Source: Bacteroidales bacterium (GTDB taxonomy: Bacteria; Bacteroidota; Bacteroidia; Bacteroidales; UBA932). Taken from it: a stretch of DNA of 64,000 nt. Both the position numbers and the translations under genes were made by a program. This document shows, in pieces, positions 45,413 to 55,022 of this stretch (positions are counted from its first letter, which is position 1; every line of letters starts with the position of its first letter). Below the pieces are notes generated by a model. The model made no database searches and was not told the origin of the DNA. It saw only the letters and a program-made list of their open reading frames with translations. Where the stretch lies: contig JAFSBV010000024.1 of NCBI GenBank assembly GCA_017437125.1, positions 96,263 through 160,262 on the forward strand. The letters run 5' to 3'.

Positions 45413-46359
45413 ACAGTCAGTACATATTCGACAAGGACGATATAAAGTTCAGGAAGAAGAGAACATCAGTCTGGGCGGTGATACGCAAGATTCTGGTGTT
45501 CTTTGTCGCTACTGTATCCATGGCTGTCCTGTATTATGCCGTATTCGCAGTGTTCTTCAGCACAGATGAAGAGCAGCGTCTCCGTGACGAGAACAGGATG
45601 TATGAACGCGAATTCCCGGCACTTGAGGAGAAGGAGCAGCTTGTGTCCGACGTCATAGAGGGTCTGATGCTCAAGGATGACAGGATATATGAGGAGATAT
45701 TCCATACGTCGGCACCGAATATGGATCCCCTTTCCACTATCGGATTCCTGTCAGGAATGGATTCCATACCTGACAGCGATATCGTTCTTTACGCAGACCG
45801 TAAGATCACTGGAGTCGAGGCTTCTGCCGAAAAGGTCGAGGAGAATTTCAGGAGGGTTATGCAGGCTTTATCGGATTCGGGCTTCGTGATGCCTCCGATG
45901 TCCAATCCGCTTGATGATTTCTCGTTCGCCCAGACAGGTGCATCCGTCGGAGACAAGATAAATCCGTTCTATAAGGTAAGCATCCGTCATAACGGACTTG
46001 ATATGATAGCTCCTGCCGGACAGCCGGTACATGCTTCTGCAGACGGTGTGGTCAGCAATATCACCCGTTCGAGGAAGGGATTAGGCAATGTGGTGGAGAT
46101 CGATCATGGGAACGGATATACGACCCGATATGCCCATCTCGCAGATATCGAGGTCTCTAAAGGAAGGAAGGTGAAGAAAGGTACGAGGATAGGATATGTC
46201 GGAGTGTCCGGCAATTCCTTTGCTCCGCATCTTCATTATGAAGTGCTGAGGGACACCGTCATACTCGATCCGGTCAACCATATGTTTGCTTCGGTCGGCC
46301 CTGAGGAATATGCTAACATGCTTGTGATGTCGGTCGTTACCGGTCAGTCGATGGACTGA
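45409..46359 (+). CDS. M23-family membrane-anchored peptidase, tandem paralogue
   Basis: This 316-residue protein has the same plan as the upstream gene: a basic N-terminus, a transmembrane helix at about 23-46, an acidic and charged helical region and a LytM domain. The metal ligands are again complete (IRHNGLD and PHLHYEV). The two genes overlap by 4 bases and are translationally coupled, so the proteins may act as a pair. Tandem copies suggest an old duplication with divergence in the coiled regions. Confidence 0.9.
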   Translation: MNSQYIFDKDDIKFRKKRTSVWAVIRKILVFFVATVSMAVLYYAVFAVFFSTDEEQRLRDENRMYEREFPALEEKEQLVSDVIEGLMLKDDRIYEEIFHTSAPNMDPLSTIGFLSGMDSIPDSDIVLYADRKITGVEASAEKVEENFRRVMQALSDSGFVMPPMSNPLDDFSFAQTGASVGDKINPFYKVSIRHNGLDMIAPAGQPVHASADGVVSNITRSRKGLGNVVEIDHGNGYTTRYAHLADIEVSKGRKVKKGTRIGYVGVSGNSFAPHLHYEVLRDTVILDPVNHMFASVGPEEYANMLVMSVVTGQSMD

Positions 46360-46399
46360 TTCCCTTTTTGTACAAGTGCCTGAATATAAATAGGATAAT

Positions 46400-46717
46400 A
46401 TGGAGAAATATTTATATACTATCGGCGAAGCTGCTGAAATACTTGGCGAGAGCACCTCGCTTGTGCGTTTCTGGGCCAATGAGTTCCCTAAGTTCATAAA
46501 GCCTCAGAGAAATGCCAAGGGAAACCGTCTTTTCACAAAGGAGGATATCGAGACCCTCAAGCATATCCATCTTCTCGTAAAGGTGGAGGGCCTTACACTT
46601 GAAGGTGCGGCAAAGAGACTCAAGGGAGACAGGAAGGAAGTCATCAGCAAAGCCAGGGTGCTGGAGTCGCTCAAGGCAATACGCAGCCAGCTTGAGGAAA
46701 TCAGGTCCGAGCTCTAA
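46400..46717 (+). CDS. MerR-family transcriptional regulator
   Basis: This 105-residue protein has the MerR winged helix opening with YTIGEAAEILG and a short dimer helix, with the arm LFTKEDIETLKHIHLLV. It lacks a long effector domain. It belongs to the small MerR-type group conserved in Bacteroidetes near peptidase and Nif3 genes. The target is unknown. It lies 11 bases before the Nif3-like gene. Confidence 0.88.
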   Translation: MEKYLYTIGEAAEILGESTSLVRFWANEFPKFIKPQRNAKGNRLFTKEDIETLKHIHLLVKVEGLTLEGAAKRLKGDRKEVISKARVLESLKAIRSQLEEIRSEL

Positions 46718-46728
46718 AATCAGGTCAT

Positions 46729-47511
46729 ATGGATTATAAGGTAAAGGATGTAACCGCGGCGATAGAGGAGTTCGCACCTCTTTCGATTCAGGAAGGATGG
46801 GACAACAGCGGCCTGTGCATAGGCTCGTATGATGCCCCTGTGACTTCTGTGCTTCTGGGACTTGACTGTACCCCGGAGCTTGTGGATGAGGCTGTGGCGT
46901 GCGGAGCGGACATGATTGTGACACACCATCCTCTCATCTTCTCGGGACTCAAGAAGATAAGCCCTGACGATCAGGTGGGTGAGGCGGTGATAAAGGCGAT
47001 AAAGGCAGGTATAAGCATATATGCTGCTCACACGAGCGCGGACAAGGTCATTGCAGGTGTAAGCGGAGCAATGGCGGCGAGGCTCGGACTGGAGAATGTC
47101 CGCATTCTCGACGAAGACGGTGAGGGGACAGGACTTGGCGTTGTCGGGGATCTTCCTGAACCTGTTACGGCTGAGGAGGCGGTAAAATTGGTGAAGGAAC
47201 GCTTCAATCTGAAGGCCATGAAGGCATCCAGGCCGGTCGAGGGCACGATTTCCCGTATTGCGATGTGCGGAGGTTCCGGCGGATCGCTCATAGGTGCGGC
47301 GATGAAATCCGGTGCGCAGCTGTATATCAGCGGAGACATTTCATATCATAACTTCTTTACCCGTGACGGCTTCATGATCATGGATATAGGACATTATGAG
47401 AGTGAAATAGAGATCGTTGACATTTTATTTTCTTTGATAAAGAAAAAATTTCCTACCTTTGCGGTTCGCATTACTCAGAATATATATAGTAACCCGATAT
47501 TTTATTTTTAA
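46729..47511 (+). CDS. Nif3-like dinuclear metal protein (YbgI/YqfO family)
   Basis: This 260-residue cytoplasmic protein has the metal-binding motifs of the family: ADMIVTHHPLIF with two histidines, AAHTSADK, and the C-terminal DIGHYESEIE. It is close to E. coli YbgI in length and lacks the longer internal insert found in YqfO types. Function is uncertain, with GTP cyclohydrolase-like roles suggested for relatives. The 3' end of the coding sequence contains a promoter-like element. Confidence 0.88.
   Translation: MDYKVKDVTAAIEEFAPLSIQEGWDNSGLCIGSYDAPVTSVLLGLDCTPELVDEAVACGADMIVTHHPLIFSGLKKISPDDQVGEAVIKAIKAGISIYAAHTSADKVIAGVSGAMAARLGLENVRILDEDGEGTGLGVVGDLPEPVTAEEAVKLVKERFNLKAMKASRPVEGTISRIAMCGGSGGSLIGAAMKSGAQLYISGDISYHNFFTRDGFMIMDIGHYESEIEIVDILFSLIKKKFPTFAVRITQNIYSNPIFYF
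47433..47461 (+). promoter_or_regulatory. Promoter inside the 3' end of the Nif3-like gene
   Basis: TTTG (47433-47436), 17 bases and TACCTTTG (47454-47461) resemble the Bacteroidota consensus, with a spacer 2 bases short. It would drive the zinc-ribbon gene starting at 47517. The surrounding coding sequence is unusually AT-rich. Confidence 0.55.
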
Positions 47512-47516
47512 GCGAT

Positions 47517-48326
47517 ATGGCTAAAAAGACAAAGAAAATCGAAACTCCGATTGACCAGAGAGAGACCTTCGTATCCATTCAGAAGTCCTTTGCTGACTCG
47601 GATCTCAGCGTGAGCGAGAAGCTCCAGACTCTCTATGCTCTTCAGCAGGCTGATACGGCGATCGACAAGATCCTCCAGCTCAGAGGTGAGCTTCCTATGG
47701 AGGTTGAGGCTCTCGAGACAGAGATTGCGGAGCTCAAGGCCAAGTCTGTGCGCATTGCCGAGATCATTGACGAGTACGGCAAGTTCATCACAGAGAACAA
47801 GCTCGGAATTACAGAGTGTGATTCACAGATCGAGAAGTACAAGTCTCAGCTCGAGAATGTAGCAAACAGCCGCGAGTACGACTCTCTCAACAAGGAGATC
47901 GAGAATCAGGGACTCCTCAGGCAGATTGCTGAGAAGCACATCGCAGAGACTAAGGAGCGCATCTTCGACAAGAAGAACGAGCTTGAGGTTGTCAAGGAGA
48001 AGCTTGCAGTAAGGGCAGAGGATCTCAAGGCTAAGAAGGAAGAGCTCTCTACTATCGTAGAGTCAACTTCAAAGGAAGAGGAGATACTTCGTGCCAACAG
48101 AGAGGCATGTGCTGAAAAGATCGACGAAAGGACAATGAGTGCCTACGATCACATCAGACAGAGCTGCAACAACCACCTTGCTGTGGTTTCCGTATTCAAC
48201 GGTGACTCTTGCGGAGGATGCTTCAACACGATCGCACCTCAGAGACTTATCGACATCGCTTCCAACAGGAAGATGATCGTTTGTGAATATTGCGGAAGAA
48301 TTCTTGTAAACCCTGACTTCGAATAG
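47517..48326 (+). CDS. Coiled-coil zinc-ribbon protein (COG1579 type)
   Basis: This 269-residue cytoplasmic protein has a long coiled coil (about residues 30-195) and a C4 zinc ribbon at the C-terminus (CGGCFNT and CEYCGR). Relatives are thought to bind nucleic acid or partner proteins; the role is not established. It sits between the Nif3-like gene and dnaB, an arrangement in which Nif3 and this family recur together in bacteria. Codon use is strongly biased, suggesting good expression. Confidence 0.88.
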   Translation: MAKKTKKIETPIDQRETFVSIQKSFADSDLSVSEKLQTLYALQQADTAIDKILQLRGELPMEVEALETEIAELKAKSVRIAEIIDEYGKFITENKLGITECDSQIEKYKSQLENVANSREYDSLNKEIENQGLLRQIAEKHIAETKERIFDKKNELEVVKEKLAVRAEDLKAKKEELSTIVESTSKEEEILRANREACAEKIDERTMSAYDHIRQSCNNHLAVVSVFNGDSCGGCFNTIAPQRLIDIASNRKMIVCEYCGRILVNPDFE

Positions 48327-48334
48327 TCTGGCTT

Positions 48335-49855
48335 ATGGCTGAAGAAGGAAGGAAAAAATCAGTCAGAAGGAAGAATCCGACAGTCAATCTGGACACGCTT
48401 GGGCTTGAGATGGGAAACAGACCGCCTCAAGCTCTTGACGTCGAAGAGGCTGTCCTCGGAGCGCTTCTCATTGAACCGAATTGTGTGGACGAGGCCATGG
48501 ATGAGCTCTCGCCCTCTTGTTTCTATAGCGAGAAGCACAGGATGGTGTTTGAGGCGATGAGTTCGCTGAACAACGAGCATGTCGCCATCGATCTCCTGTC
48601 CGTTTCACAGAAGCTCAAGTCTCAGGGAAACCTTGAAGCTGTGGGAGGTACGATCGTTCTTGCTCAGCTTTCTCAGAAGATCGGAGCAGCGGCTCACATC
48701 GAATATTACATCAGGATCCTCAAGCAGAAATGCATCCAGAGGGAACTCATCACTGCGTCTTACGATATCCTCAAGACCTCATATGACGAGTCTGTGAATG
48801 TCGATGATCTCATCGATACCGCTCAGACCAAGCTCTTCGCCGCCATCCAGAACAATGTCAAGAAGGATGTCCAGGAGATCGGAAAGGTCATCAACGAGGC
48901 TCTGGAGGATCTCCAGAAGAGACAGGATTCGGATGGCTATAGCGGTGTTCCTTCCGGATTCCCTTCTCTTGACAAGATCACGTTGGGATGGCAGGCTTCG
49001 GACCTCATCATTCTCGCTGCCCGTCCTTCGGTCGGTAAGACGGCATTCGTGGTGAATGTCGCCAGGAATGCAGCTGTCGATTTCAATATGCCGGTGGCCA
49101 TATTCTCTCTTGAAATGCCTGCAAAGCAGCTTGCGAACCGTATGATGGTTTCGGAAACGAAGCTGAGCGCTGACAAGATCAAGGGAGGTGTCAAGCTTCA
49201 GGACTGGGAATGGCAGCAGCTTGACATACAGCTCAGAAGACTGGCAAAGGCACCGATATATATAGATGACACTCCTTCGCTTCCGGTGATGGAGTTCCGT
49301 TCGAAGGTGAAGAAGCTTGTCAAGCAGAAAGGAGTGAGACTTATCGTGGTCGATTACCTTCAGCTGATGCAGGGCCCTGCAGAACTCCGTGGAATGCGTG
49401 AGCAGGAAGTGGCGGCCATTTCCCGAACACTCAAGGCTACAGCCAAGGAAATGAATGTGCCTATCATCGCGCTTTCACAGCTTTCACGTCAGTCGGAGAA
49501 CCGTCAGGGCAGCAACAGACGCCCTCAGCTCAGCGACCTTCGTGAATCCGGTTCCATCGAGCAGGATGCCGATATGGTAATATTCATCCATAGGTACGAC
49601 TATCAGGGACTTTCGGACAATCCGGATGATGTCGGCAGGACCCAGATCATCATAGCGAAGCACAGAAACGGTTCCATCGGAGATATCGACATGAGGTTCC
49701 GTGCTGATGAGGTACGTTTCGTGGATGAACAGGAAAGTCTTGTGAATCAGGCGGATTCGATGCCGGTGGCTTCGGCCATGAATGAAGACATACCTCCGTT
49801 CGGTCCAGGTGCCATGCCTGCAGGCGAATTCGGTATGAATGATGAATTCATGTAG
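48335..49855 (+). CDS. dnaB: Replicative DNA helicase
   Basis: This 506-residue hexameric helicase unwinds DNA at the fork. The N-terminal DnaB domain begins near PPQALDVEEAVLGALL, and the RecA-like C-terminal domain has Walker A (ARPSVGKTAF), the DnaB H3 VVDYLQLMQ and an arginine-rich SELRESG-type motif (SDLRESGSIEQDADM). A Gly/Met-rich tail follows. It begins 8 bases after the zinc-ribbon gene stop. Confidence 0.96.
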   Translation: MAEEGRKKSVRRKNPTVNLDTLGLEMGNRPPQALDVEEAVLGALLIEPNCVDEAMDELSPSCFYSEKHRMVFEAMSSLNNEHVAIDLLSVSQKLKSQGNLEAVGGTIVLAQLSQKIGAAAHIEYYIRILKQKCIQRELITASYDILKTSYDESVNVDDLIDTAQTKLFAAIQNNVKKDVQEIGKVINEALEDLQKRQDSDGYSGVPSGFPSLDKITLGWQASDLIILAARPSVGKTAFVVNVARNAAVDFNMPVAIFSLEMPAKQLANRMMVSETKLSADKIKGGVKLQDWEWQQLDIQLRRLAKAPIYIDDTPSLPVMEFRSKVKKLVKQKGVRLIVVDYLQLMQGPAELRGMREQEVAAISRTLKATAKEMNVPIIALSQLSRQSENRQGSNRRPQLSDLRESGSIEQDADMVIFIHRYDYQGLSDNPDDVGRTQIIIAKHRNGSIGDIDMRFRADEVRFVDEQESLVNQADSMPVASAMNEDIPPFGPGAMPAGEFGMNDEFM

Positions 49856-49874
49856 AAAACGAGACATATTGAAG

Positions 49875-50753
49875 ATGAAGTTTTCAATGGTCATAATGTT
49901 TCTCCTGTGTACATGTATGGCGGTTTTCCCGCTGCATGCACAGGAGAATCTTGATTTGAAAGGGACTTCCTGCATTCCTGTGAGGTCGGTAGGGGAGGAT
50001 GCTCTTGCGTTTCAGGATGGTGAAAAGATGGACTTCGTGCTTCATTACAGGTGGGGAGCGATCAATACTGATGTGGCTACTGCTACGGTGTCCCTGGACT
50101 CCCTGACATATGACGGACACGAGGCCTTCCTCTGCTCGGCGTATGGCGCGACATCCAAGTTTTTCGACATATTCTTCAAGGTACGCGAAGACTTCAGGTC
50201 ATGGTTTACCCGAGACGGTCTGAAACCTCTCAAGTTCACCAGAGATACATATGAAGGAGGCTATGAGGCGAGGAATACCTATCATTATGACTGGAATGCC
50301 GTTGAACCTGTCATAGCTGCTGAGGTGTATTCTTCAAAGAAAGGCATGAGGCAGATGACTCTTCCGCTGACTCCGTGCACCTTTGATCTTCCTGCCCTCT
50401 TCTTCTATGCGAGGAACATGGACTTCGATTCTGTGGAGCCAGGCAGGAAATATCCTATGACATTCGCTATCGATGACGATGTGTATAACGTTTATTTCAT
50501 CCTTCATGGACGCGAGACGATAAAGGTGAAGGGACTCGGCACCGTCAAGACGATCAAGTTCGCGGCAAAGCTGCTTGAAGGAGAGGTCTTCAAGGGAGAG
50601 GAGGACATGCTGATATGGGTTACGGACGATGAAAACAGGCTTCCTGTATATTTCGAGGCCCCTCTGCTTGTCGGAGTGGCTTCAGGACGTCTGACAGGAT
50701 ATGAGGGTCTGAAGCATCCTTTCACGGCCCTGGTTGAAACAAAAAAGAAATGA
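49875..50753 (+). CDS. DUF3108 secreted protein
   Basis: This 292-residue protein has a signal peptide (hydrophobic stretch ending LHAQE) and the DUF3108 beta-rich fold with YRWGAINTDVATATV near residue 50 and KVKGLGTVKTIKFA later. It should be periplasmic or outer-membrane associated; no activity is known. The ATG at 49875 was chosen over a longer frame that would overlap dnaB. The next gene begins 1 base after its stop. Confidence 0.85.
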   Translation: MKFSMVIMFLLCTCMAVFPLHAQENLDLKGTSCIPVRSVGEDALAFQDGEKMDFVLHYRWGAINTDVATATVSLDSLTYDGHEAFLCSAYGATSKFFDIFFKVREDFRSWFTRDGLKPLKFTRDTYEGGYEARNTYHYDWNAVEPVIAAEVYSSKKGMRQMTLPLTPCTFDLPALFFYARNMDFDSVEPGRKYPMTFAIDDDVYNVYFILHGRETIKVKGLGTVKTIKFAAKLLEGEVFKGEEDMLIWVTDDENRLPVYFEAPLLVGVASGRLTGYEGLKHPFTALVETKKK

Positions 50754-50754
50754 T

Positions 50755-51171
50755 ATGGCAAAGAAGAATCAGATTGCACATAAGGGGAAGATAGTGGAGA
50801 TAACCCCGGATTTCACAACCGTTGAGATAATCGCTTCGTCGGCATGTTCGTCATGCCATGCAAAGGGACTCTGCGGCATGTCGGAGGAACAGGAGAAGAT
50901 CATAATGCTTCCGACGGATCCATATGCCGTACATGCAGTCGGAGATGAAGTTACCGTCATGACGAAGATGTCCATGGGGTTGAAAGCTGTGTGGATATCT
51001 TATGTCGTTCCTTTGGCGATATTAATGATTTTAATATTATCTTTGTCAGCTGTTATTGATAATGAATTCCTCAGGGGAGGAATCGCCATTGCGGGTGTCG
51101 CTGTTTACTACTTTTTTATTTGGCTGTTTAGGGATAAACTGTCAAATGAATTCGTGTTTTATATTGAATAA
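50755..51171 (+). CDS. RseC/SoxR-reducing system-type protein
   Basis: This 138-residue membrane protein has an N-terminal cytoplasmic part with a cysteine cluster (ACSSCHAKGLCG) and two transmembrane helices in the C-terminal half. It belongs to the RseC/RsxC-associated family that accompanies the Rnf complex. The start at 50755 was chosen over an upstream frame. It lies just before rnfB and likely helps load or tune the complex. Confidence 0.88.
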   Translation: MAKKNQIAHKGKIVEITPDFTTVEIIASSACSSCHAKGLCGMSEEQEKIIMLPTDPYAVHAVGDEVTVMTKMSMGLKAVWISYVVPLAILMILILSLSAVIDNEFLRGGIAIAGVAVYYFFIWLFRDKLSNEFVFYIE

Positions 51172-51193
51172 CAACTAAATTAACTATATCGTA

Positions 51194-52084
51194 ATGACAC
51201 AAACAATTATCTGGACTATTGCAATACTCACCATTCTCGGTGTGCTTCTCGCGGTGGTTCTCTATGTTGTGGCTGAAAAGTTCAAGGTAGAGGAAGATCC
51301 GAGAATCGACGAGGTGGAGAAGGTGTTGCCTGGTGCTAACTGCGGAGGATGTGGCCAGGCCGGCTGCCGTGCCTTCGCTCAGTTCTGCGTCGAATCGTCT
51401 CCGAATCTGGACAAGTGCTTCTGTCCTGTAGGAGGAAATGATGGAATGCAGAAGGTTGCAGCCGTACTCGGTGTCGAGGTTGCCGTAAAGGATCCTCAGG
51501 TCGCTGTGGTACGTTGTAACGGAACATGTGAGAACCGTCCTCGTACAAACGAGTATGGCGGATTTCAGTCATGCCGTGTCAAGGCTGCTCTCTACAGCGG
51601 TGACACAGGATGTTCTTTCGGTTGTCTCGGATGTGGTGACTGCGTTGCAGCCTGCCAGTTCGGAGCGATCTCAATGGATCCTTCAACAGGTCTTCCTGTT
51701 GTTGACGAAGAGAAATGTACTGCCTGCGGAGCATGTGTGAAGGCATGTCCTAAGAACGTGATCGAGCTCCGTAACAAGGGCCGCAGGAACATGCGCGTAT
51801 TCGTATCATGCGTCAACAAGGATAAGGGTGCTGCGGCACGCAAGGCATGTAAGGCTGCATGTATCGGTTGCGGCAAATGTGCCAAGGTATGTCCTTTCGA
51901 GGCCATTACAGTGGAGAACAACCTGGCATATATCGATTTCACAAAGTGCAAGCTCTGCAAGAAGTGTGTGGCTGAGTGCCCTACAGGAGCTATCCATGCT
52001 GTGAATTTCCCTGTCATCAAACCAAAGCCAGAGGCAGCACCGGCTCCGGCCCCTGCCGCTGAACCAGTAAAGAAGGAGGAATAG
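51194..52084 (+). CDS. rnfB: Rnf complex subunit B (ferredoxin subunit)
   Basis: This 296-residue protein has an N-terminal membrane anchor, the cysteine motif GANCGGCGQAGC, and further 4Fe-4S motifs (CTACGACVKAC, CIGCGKCAKVC and CKLCKKCVAEC). It takes electrons from reduced ferredoxin for the Na+- or H+-translocating ferredoxin:NAD+ oxidoreductase. An Ala/Pro-rich tail ends the protein. It lies 22 bases after the RseC-like gene and 4 bases before rnfC. Confidence 0.97.
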   Translation: MTQTIIWTIAILTILGVLLAVVLYVVAEKFKVEEDPRIDEVEKVLPGANCGGCGQAGCRAFAQFCVESSPNLDKCFCPVGGNDGMQKVAAVLGVEVAVKDPQVAVVRCNGTCENRPRTNEYGGFQSCRVKAALYSGDTGCSFGCLGCGDCVAACQFGAISMDPSTGLPVVDEEKCTACGACVKACPKNVIELRNKGRRNMRVFVSCVNKDKGAAARKACKAACIGCGKCAKVCPFEAITVENNLAYIDFTKCKLCKKCVAECPTGAIHAVNFPVIKPKPEAAPAPAPAAEPVKKEE

Positions 52085-52088
52085 GACT

Positions 52089-53444
52089 ATGATGAAGACA
52101 TTTTCAATAGGTGGTATCCACCCGAGCGACAGCAAGATCTCCAAGGACTGCAAGATCGAGGTTCTGCCCGTTCCTTCAAAGGTGTTCATTTCTGTAGCCC
52201 AGCATCTCGGTGCCCCTGCAACTCCGGTAGTAAAGGCCGGTGATCAGGTGAAGGTCGGTCAGGTGATCGCTGAGCCAGCAGGATTCATTTCAGCATATGT
52301 ACATTCGTCTGTTTCAGGTACTGTGAAGTCCGTAGGACCTCGCAAGGATCTGGCAGGAAACAATATGACCCATATCGAAATCGATGTAGAGGGAGATGAG
52401 TGGATCGAAGGTGTCGATCTTTCAGACACACTCGTGACAGCCATCCCTGAGGACAACAAGGCTATTCTTGAGAAGATCAAGATGTGCGGAGTTGTCGGAC
52501 TCGGTGGTGCTACCTTCCCTGCACATGTGAAGCTCTGTCCTCCTCCGGGCAAGGTGGCTGAATGCCTTATCCTCAATGGAGCTGAGTGTGAGCCTTACCT
52601 CACTTCCGATAACCGCATCATGATCGAAAGAAGCAAGGAGATCGTGATCGGAGCTGCCATCATGAAGCAGGTTCTCGGCGGATGCAAGACAGTGATCGGA
52701 ATAGAGGAAAACAAGCCAGAGGCCATTGCAGCCATGACTGCGGCAGTAGCTGAACTTCAGAAGACAGCCAAGGGATATGACGGCATTTCCGTAATGACTC
52801 TCAAGAAGAAGTATCCTCAGGGTGGTGAGAAGCAGCTTATCGATGCAGTGATGGGACGCCAGGTGAAGTCTATGGGACTCCCTATCGATGTGGGAGCCGT
52901 AGTGCAGAATGTGGCTACATCACTTGCCGTATATGAGGCTGTCCAGAAGAACATACCTCTCATCACGAACGTGATGACCATCACAGGAGACTGTCTCCCT
53001 ATGGAGAAGCAGCACAATTATAAGTTCCGTATCGGTATGCCTCTCTCATATATCGCCGAATATGCAGGCGGTGTTCCTGAGCAGGCAGCTAAGATCATCA
53101 GCGGAGGTCCGATGATGGGTAAGGCTATCGCAAACATGGATGCCACTACAGTGAAGGGATCTTCATCTCTTCTTTATCTTACTGCAGAGCAGACTGTACG
53201 CGGTGTGGAATCGGCATGTATCCGTTGCGGAAAATGTGCCGAGGCCTGCCCGATGGGACTTGAGCCGTTCCTTCTTCAGAAGTACGCTCGTAACAACATG
53301 ATGGACGAACTTGAGGAAAATGCCGTTCAGGACTGTATAGAATGCGGTTGCTGCCTTTACAGCTGTCCTGCGAACATTCCGCTTCTCGATATAATCCGTA
53401 TCGCGAAGGGTGACGTCATCAGAATCATCAGAACTAGAAAATAA
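52089..53444 (+). CDS. rnfC: Rnf complex subunit C (NADH-binding subunit)
   Basis: This 451-residue protein binds NADH and FMN at the cytoplasmic face. A Gly-rich GVVGLGGATFPAHVK, the acidic LNGAECEPYLT and the two 4Fe-4S clusters CIRCGKCAEAC and CIECGCCLYSC appear in order. The ATG at 52089 is followed by a second ATG one codon on; either could be the start. Confidence 0.97.
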   Translation: MMKTFSIGGIHPSDSKISKDCKIEVLPVPSKVFISVAQHLGAPATPVVKAGDQVKVGQVIAEPAGFISAYVHSSVSGTVKSVGPRKDLAGNNMTHIEIDVEGDEWIEGVDLSDTLVTAIPEDNKAILEKIKMCGVVGLGGATFPAHVKLCPPPGKVAECLILNGAECEPYLTSDNRIMIERSKEIVIGAAIMKQVLGGCKTVIGIEENKPEAIAAMTAAVAELQKTAKGYDGISVMTLKKKYPQGGEKQLIDAVMGRQVKSMGLPIDVGAVVQNVATSLAVYEAVQKNIPLITNVMTITGDCLPMEKQHNYKFRIGMPLSYIAEYAGGVPEQAAKIISGGPMMGKAIANMDATTVKGSSSLLYLTAEQTVRGVESACIRCGKCAEACPMGLEPFLLQKYARNNMMDELEENAVQDCIECGCCLYSCPANIPLLDIIRIAKGDVIRIIRTRK

Positions 53445-53454
53445 TCAAGACAAT

Positions 53455-54420
53455 ATGGAAAGACTTTTGGTTTCACCTTCACCTCATCTGCATACGAAGA
53501 CCTCTACAAAGTCTTTGATGCGTGATGTGGTGATCGCCATGATTCCTGCAGTGATCGTGTCAGTCCTTTTCTATGGATGGTCCGAGCTGCTGGTTCTTGG
53601 TGTGAGTGTGGCTTCATGCGTACTGCTGGAGTACCTTATCACAAAATATCTGTTGAAGAGACCTTGCACAGTCGGCGACATGTCAGCTGTAGTGACAGGT
53701 ATTCTTCTTGCTCTCAACCTTCCTGCAACGACACCTTGGTGGGTGGTCTTCATCGGAGCTGTCGTTGCAATCGGAGTCGCTAAGATGACATTCGGAGGAC
53801 TCGGTCAGAACCTCTTCAACCCTGCAATCGTAGGTCGTGTGTTCCTTCTGATCTCATTCCCTACCTATATGACTGACTGGACAAGACCTCAGGGCTTCAT
53901 CGGAGGCGGTCTTGACGGACTTTCAGGAGCAACTCCTCTCGGACTTGCAAAGGAAGGCGGCGTTGCCGCAATCGAGGGACTCGACTATATGGACATGTTG
54001 TTCTACAATATCGGAGGATCTGCCGGTGAGCTTTCGGCTATCGCCATTCTTGCCGGTTTCGTATATCTCCTTGCACGCAGAGTGATCAGACCGTATATCA
54101 CACTCTCGATTCTTGCTACAGTAGCTGTCTTCTCTGGCATCTTCTGGGCAATCAATCCTGCTGAATATACAGACCCTGTATTCAACCTCCTTACAGGTGG
54201 TGTCCTTCTTGGTTCCGTATTCATGGCAACTGACTATGTGACATCTCCTATGAGCAACGTCGGAGGCATCATCTTCGGTGTCGGCATCGGTATCATCACC
54301 ATGCTCATCCGTTACTTCGGTGCTTATCCAGAAGGCATGTCTTTCGCAATCCTTATCATGAACTCAGTGGTTCCTCTCATCAACAAGGTGTGCCACGCTA
54401 AAAAGTACGGGAGGGCATAA
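53455..54420 (+). CDS. rnfD: Rnf complex subunit D (FMN-bearing membrane subunit)
   Basis: This 321-residue membrane protein has about nine helices and the covalent flavinylation site SGATPL, with the threonine as FMN attachment. The start was set at the ATG at 53455 rather than an upstream GTG that overlaps rnfC. It lies 10 bases after the rnfC stop and 3 bases before rnfG. Confidence 0.96.
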   Translation: MERLLVSPSPHLHTKTSTKSLMRDVVIAMIPAVIVSVLFYGWSELLVLGVSVASCVLLEYLITKYLLKRPCTVGDMSAVVTGILLALNLPATTPWWVVFIGAVVAIGVAKMTFGGLGQNLFNPAIVGRVFLLISFPTYMTDWTRPQGFIGGGLDGLSGATPLGLAKEGGVAAIEGLDYMDMLFYNIGGSAGELSAIAILAGFVYLLARRVIRPYITLSILATVAVFSGIFWAINPAEYTDPVFNLLTGGVLLGSVFMATDYVTSPMSNVGGIIFGVGIGIITMLIRYFGAYPEGMSFAILIMNSVVPLINKVCHAKKYGRA

Positions 54421-54423
54421 GTC

Positions 54424-55008
54424 ATGGCAGTAAAATCATCATTCAAGAATATGACAATCTGTCTCTTTGCCATCTGTATCGTATGCTCAGGTCTTCTTGC
54501 AGGAGTATATGCTCTTACAAAGGAACCTATCGACGCAGCGGCAAGGGCAAAGAACGAGGCGGCCATCAAGGAAGTGCTTCCTGAAGCAGCCGTGACAATC
54601 GAAGAGGAGAGGACTGTTGATTTCGAAGGTGCATCATATGCATACAACCTTGCATATGACGAGGTCGGAAATGTCGTAGGTTGCGCGATCAATGTGGCTC
54701 CTGTAGGCTTCGGCGGCCCTATCGCGATCAAGGTAGGCTTTGACATCAACGGTGTCATCTGCAATACCAAGGTGCTTTCTCAGGCTGAGACTCCAGGTCT
54801 CGGAGCGAAGTGCGTAGAGCCTTCATTCTCAGAACAGTTCAAGGGCTGGAATCCTGCAGAAAAGAAGCTTTCTGTAAAGAAGGACGGAGGTGATGTTGAT
54901 GCCATTACAGCTTCTACAATCACATCAAGGGCTTATGCTGACGGTCTTCTTCTTGCAACGAAGGTATTCCAGGCCATAGGTCAGACTCCAATGCCAATCA
55001 ATGAATAA
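54424..55008 (+). CDS. rnfG: Rnf complex subunit G (FMN-bearing periplasmic subunit)
   Basis: This 194-residue protein has one N-terminal helix and a periplasmic FMN-binding domain. The flavin attachment region is DAITASTITSRA near residue 159, which supplies the threonine acceptor. Start ATG is 3 bases after the rnfD stop. Confidence 0.95.
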   Translation: MAVKSSFKNMTICLFAICIVCSGLLAGVYALTKEPIDAAARAKNEAAIKEVLPEAAVTIEEERTVDFEGASYAYNLAYDEVGNVVGCAINVAPVGFGGPIAIKVGFDINGVICNTKVLSQAETPGLGAKCVEPSFSEQFKGWNPAEKKLSVKKDGGDVDAITASTITSRAYADGLLLATKVFQAIGQTPMPINE

Positions 55009-55022
55009 AGGAGGAACGGAAA

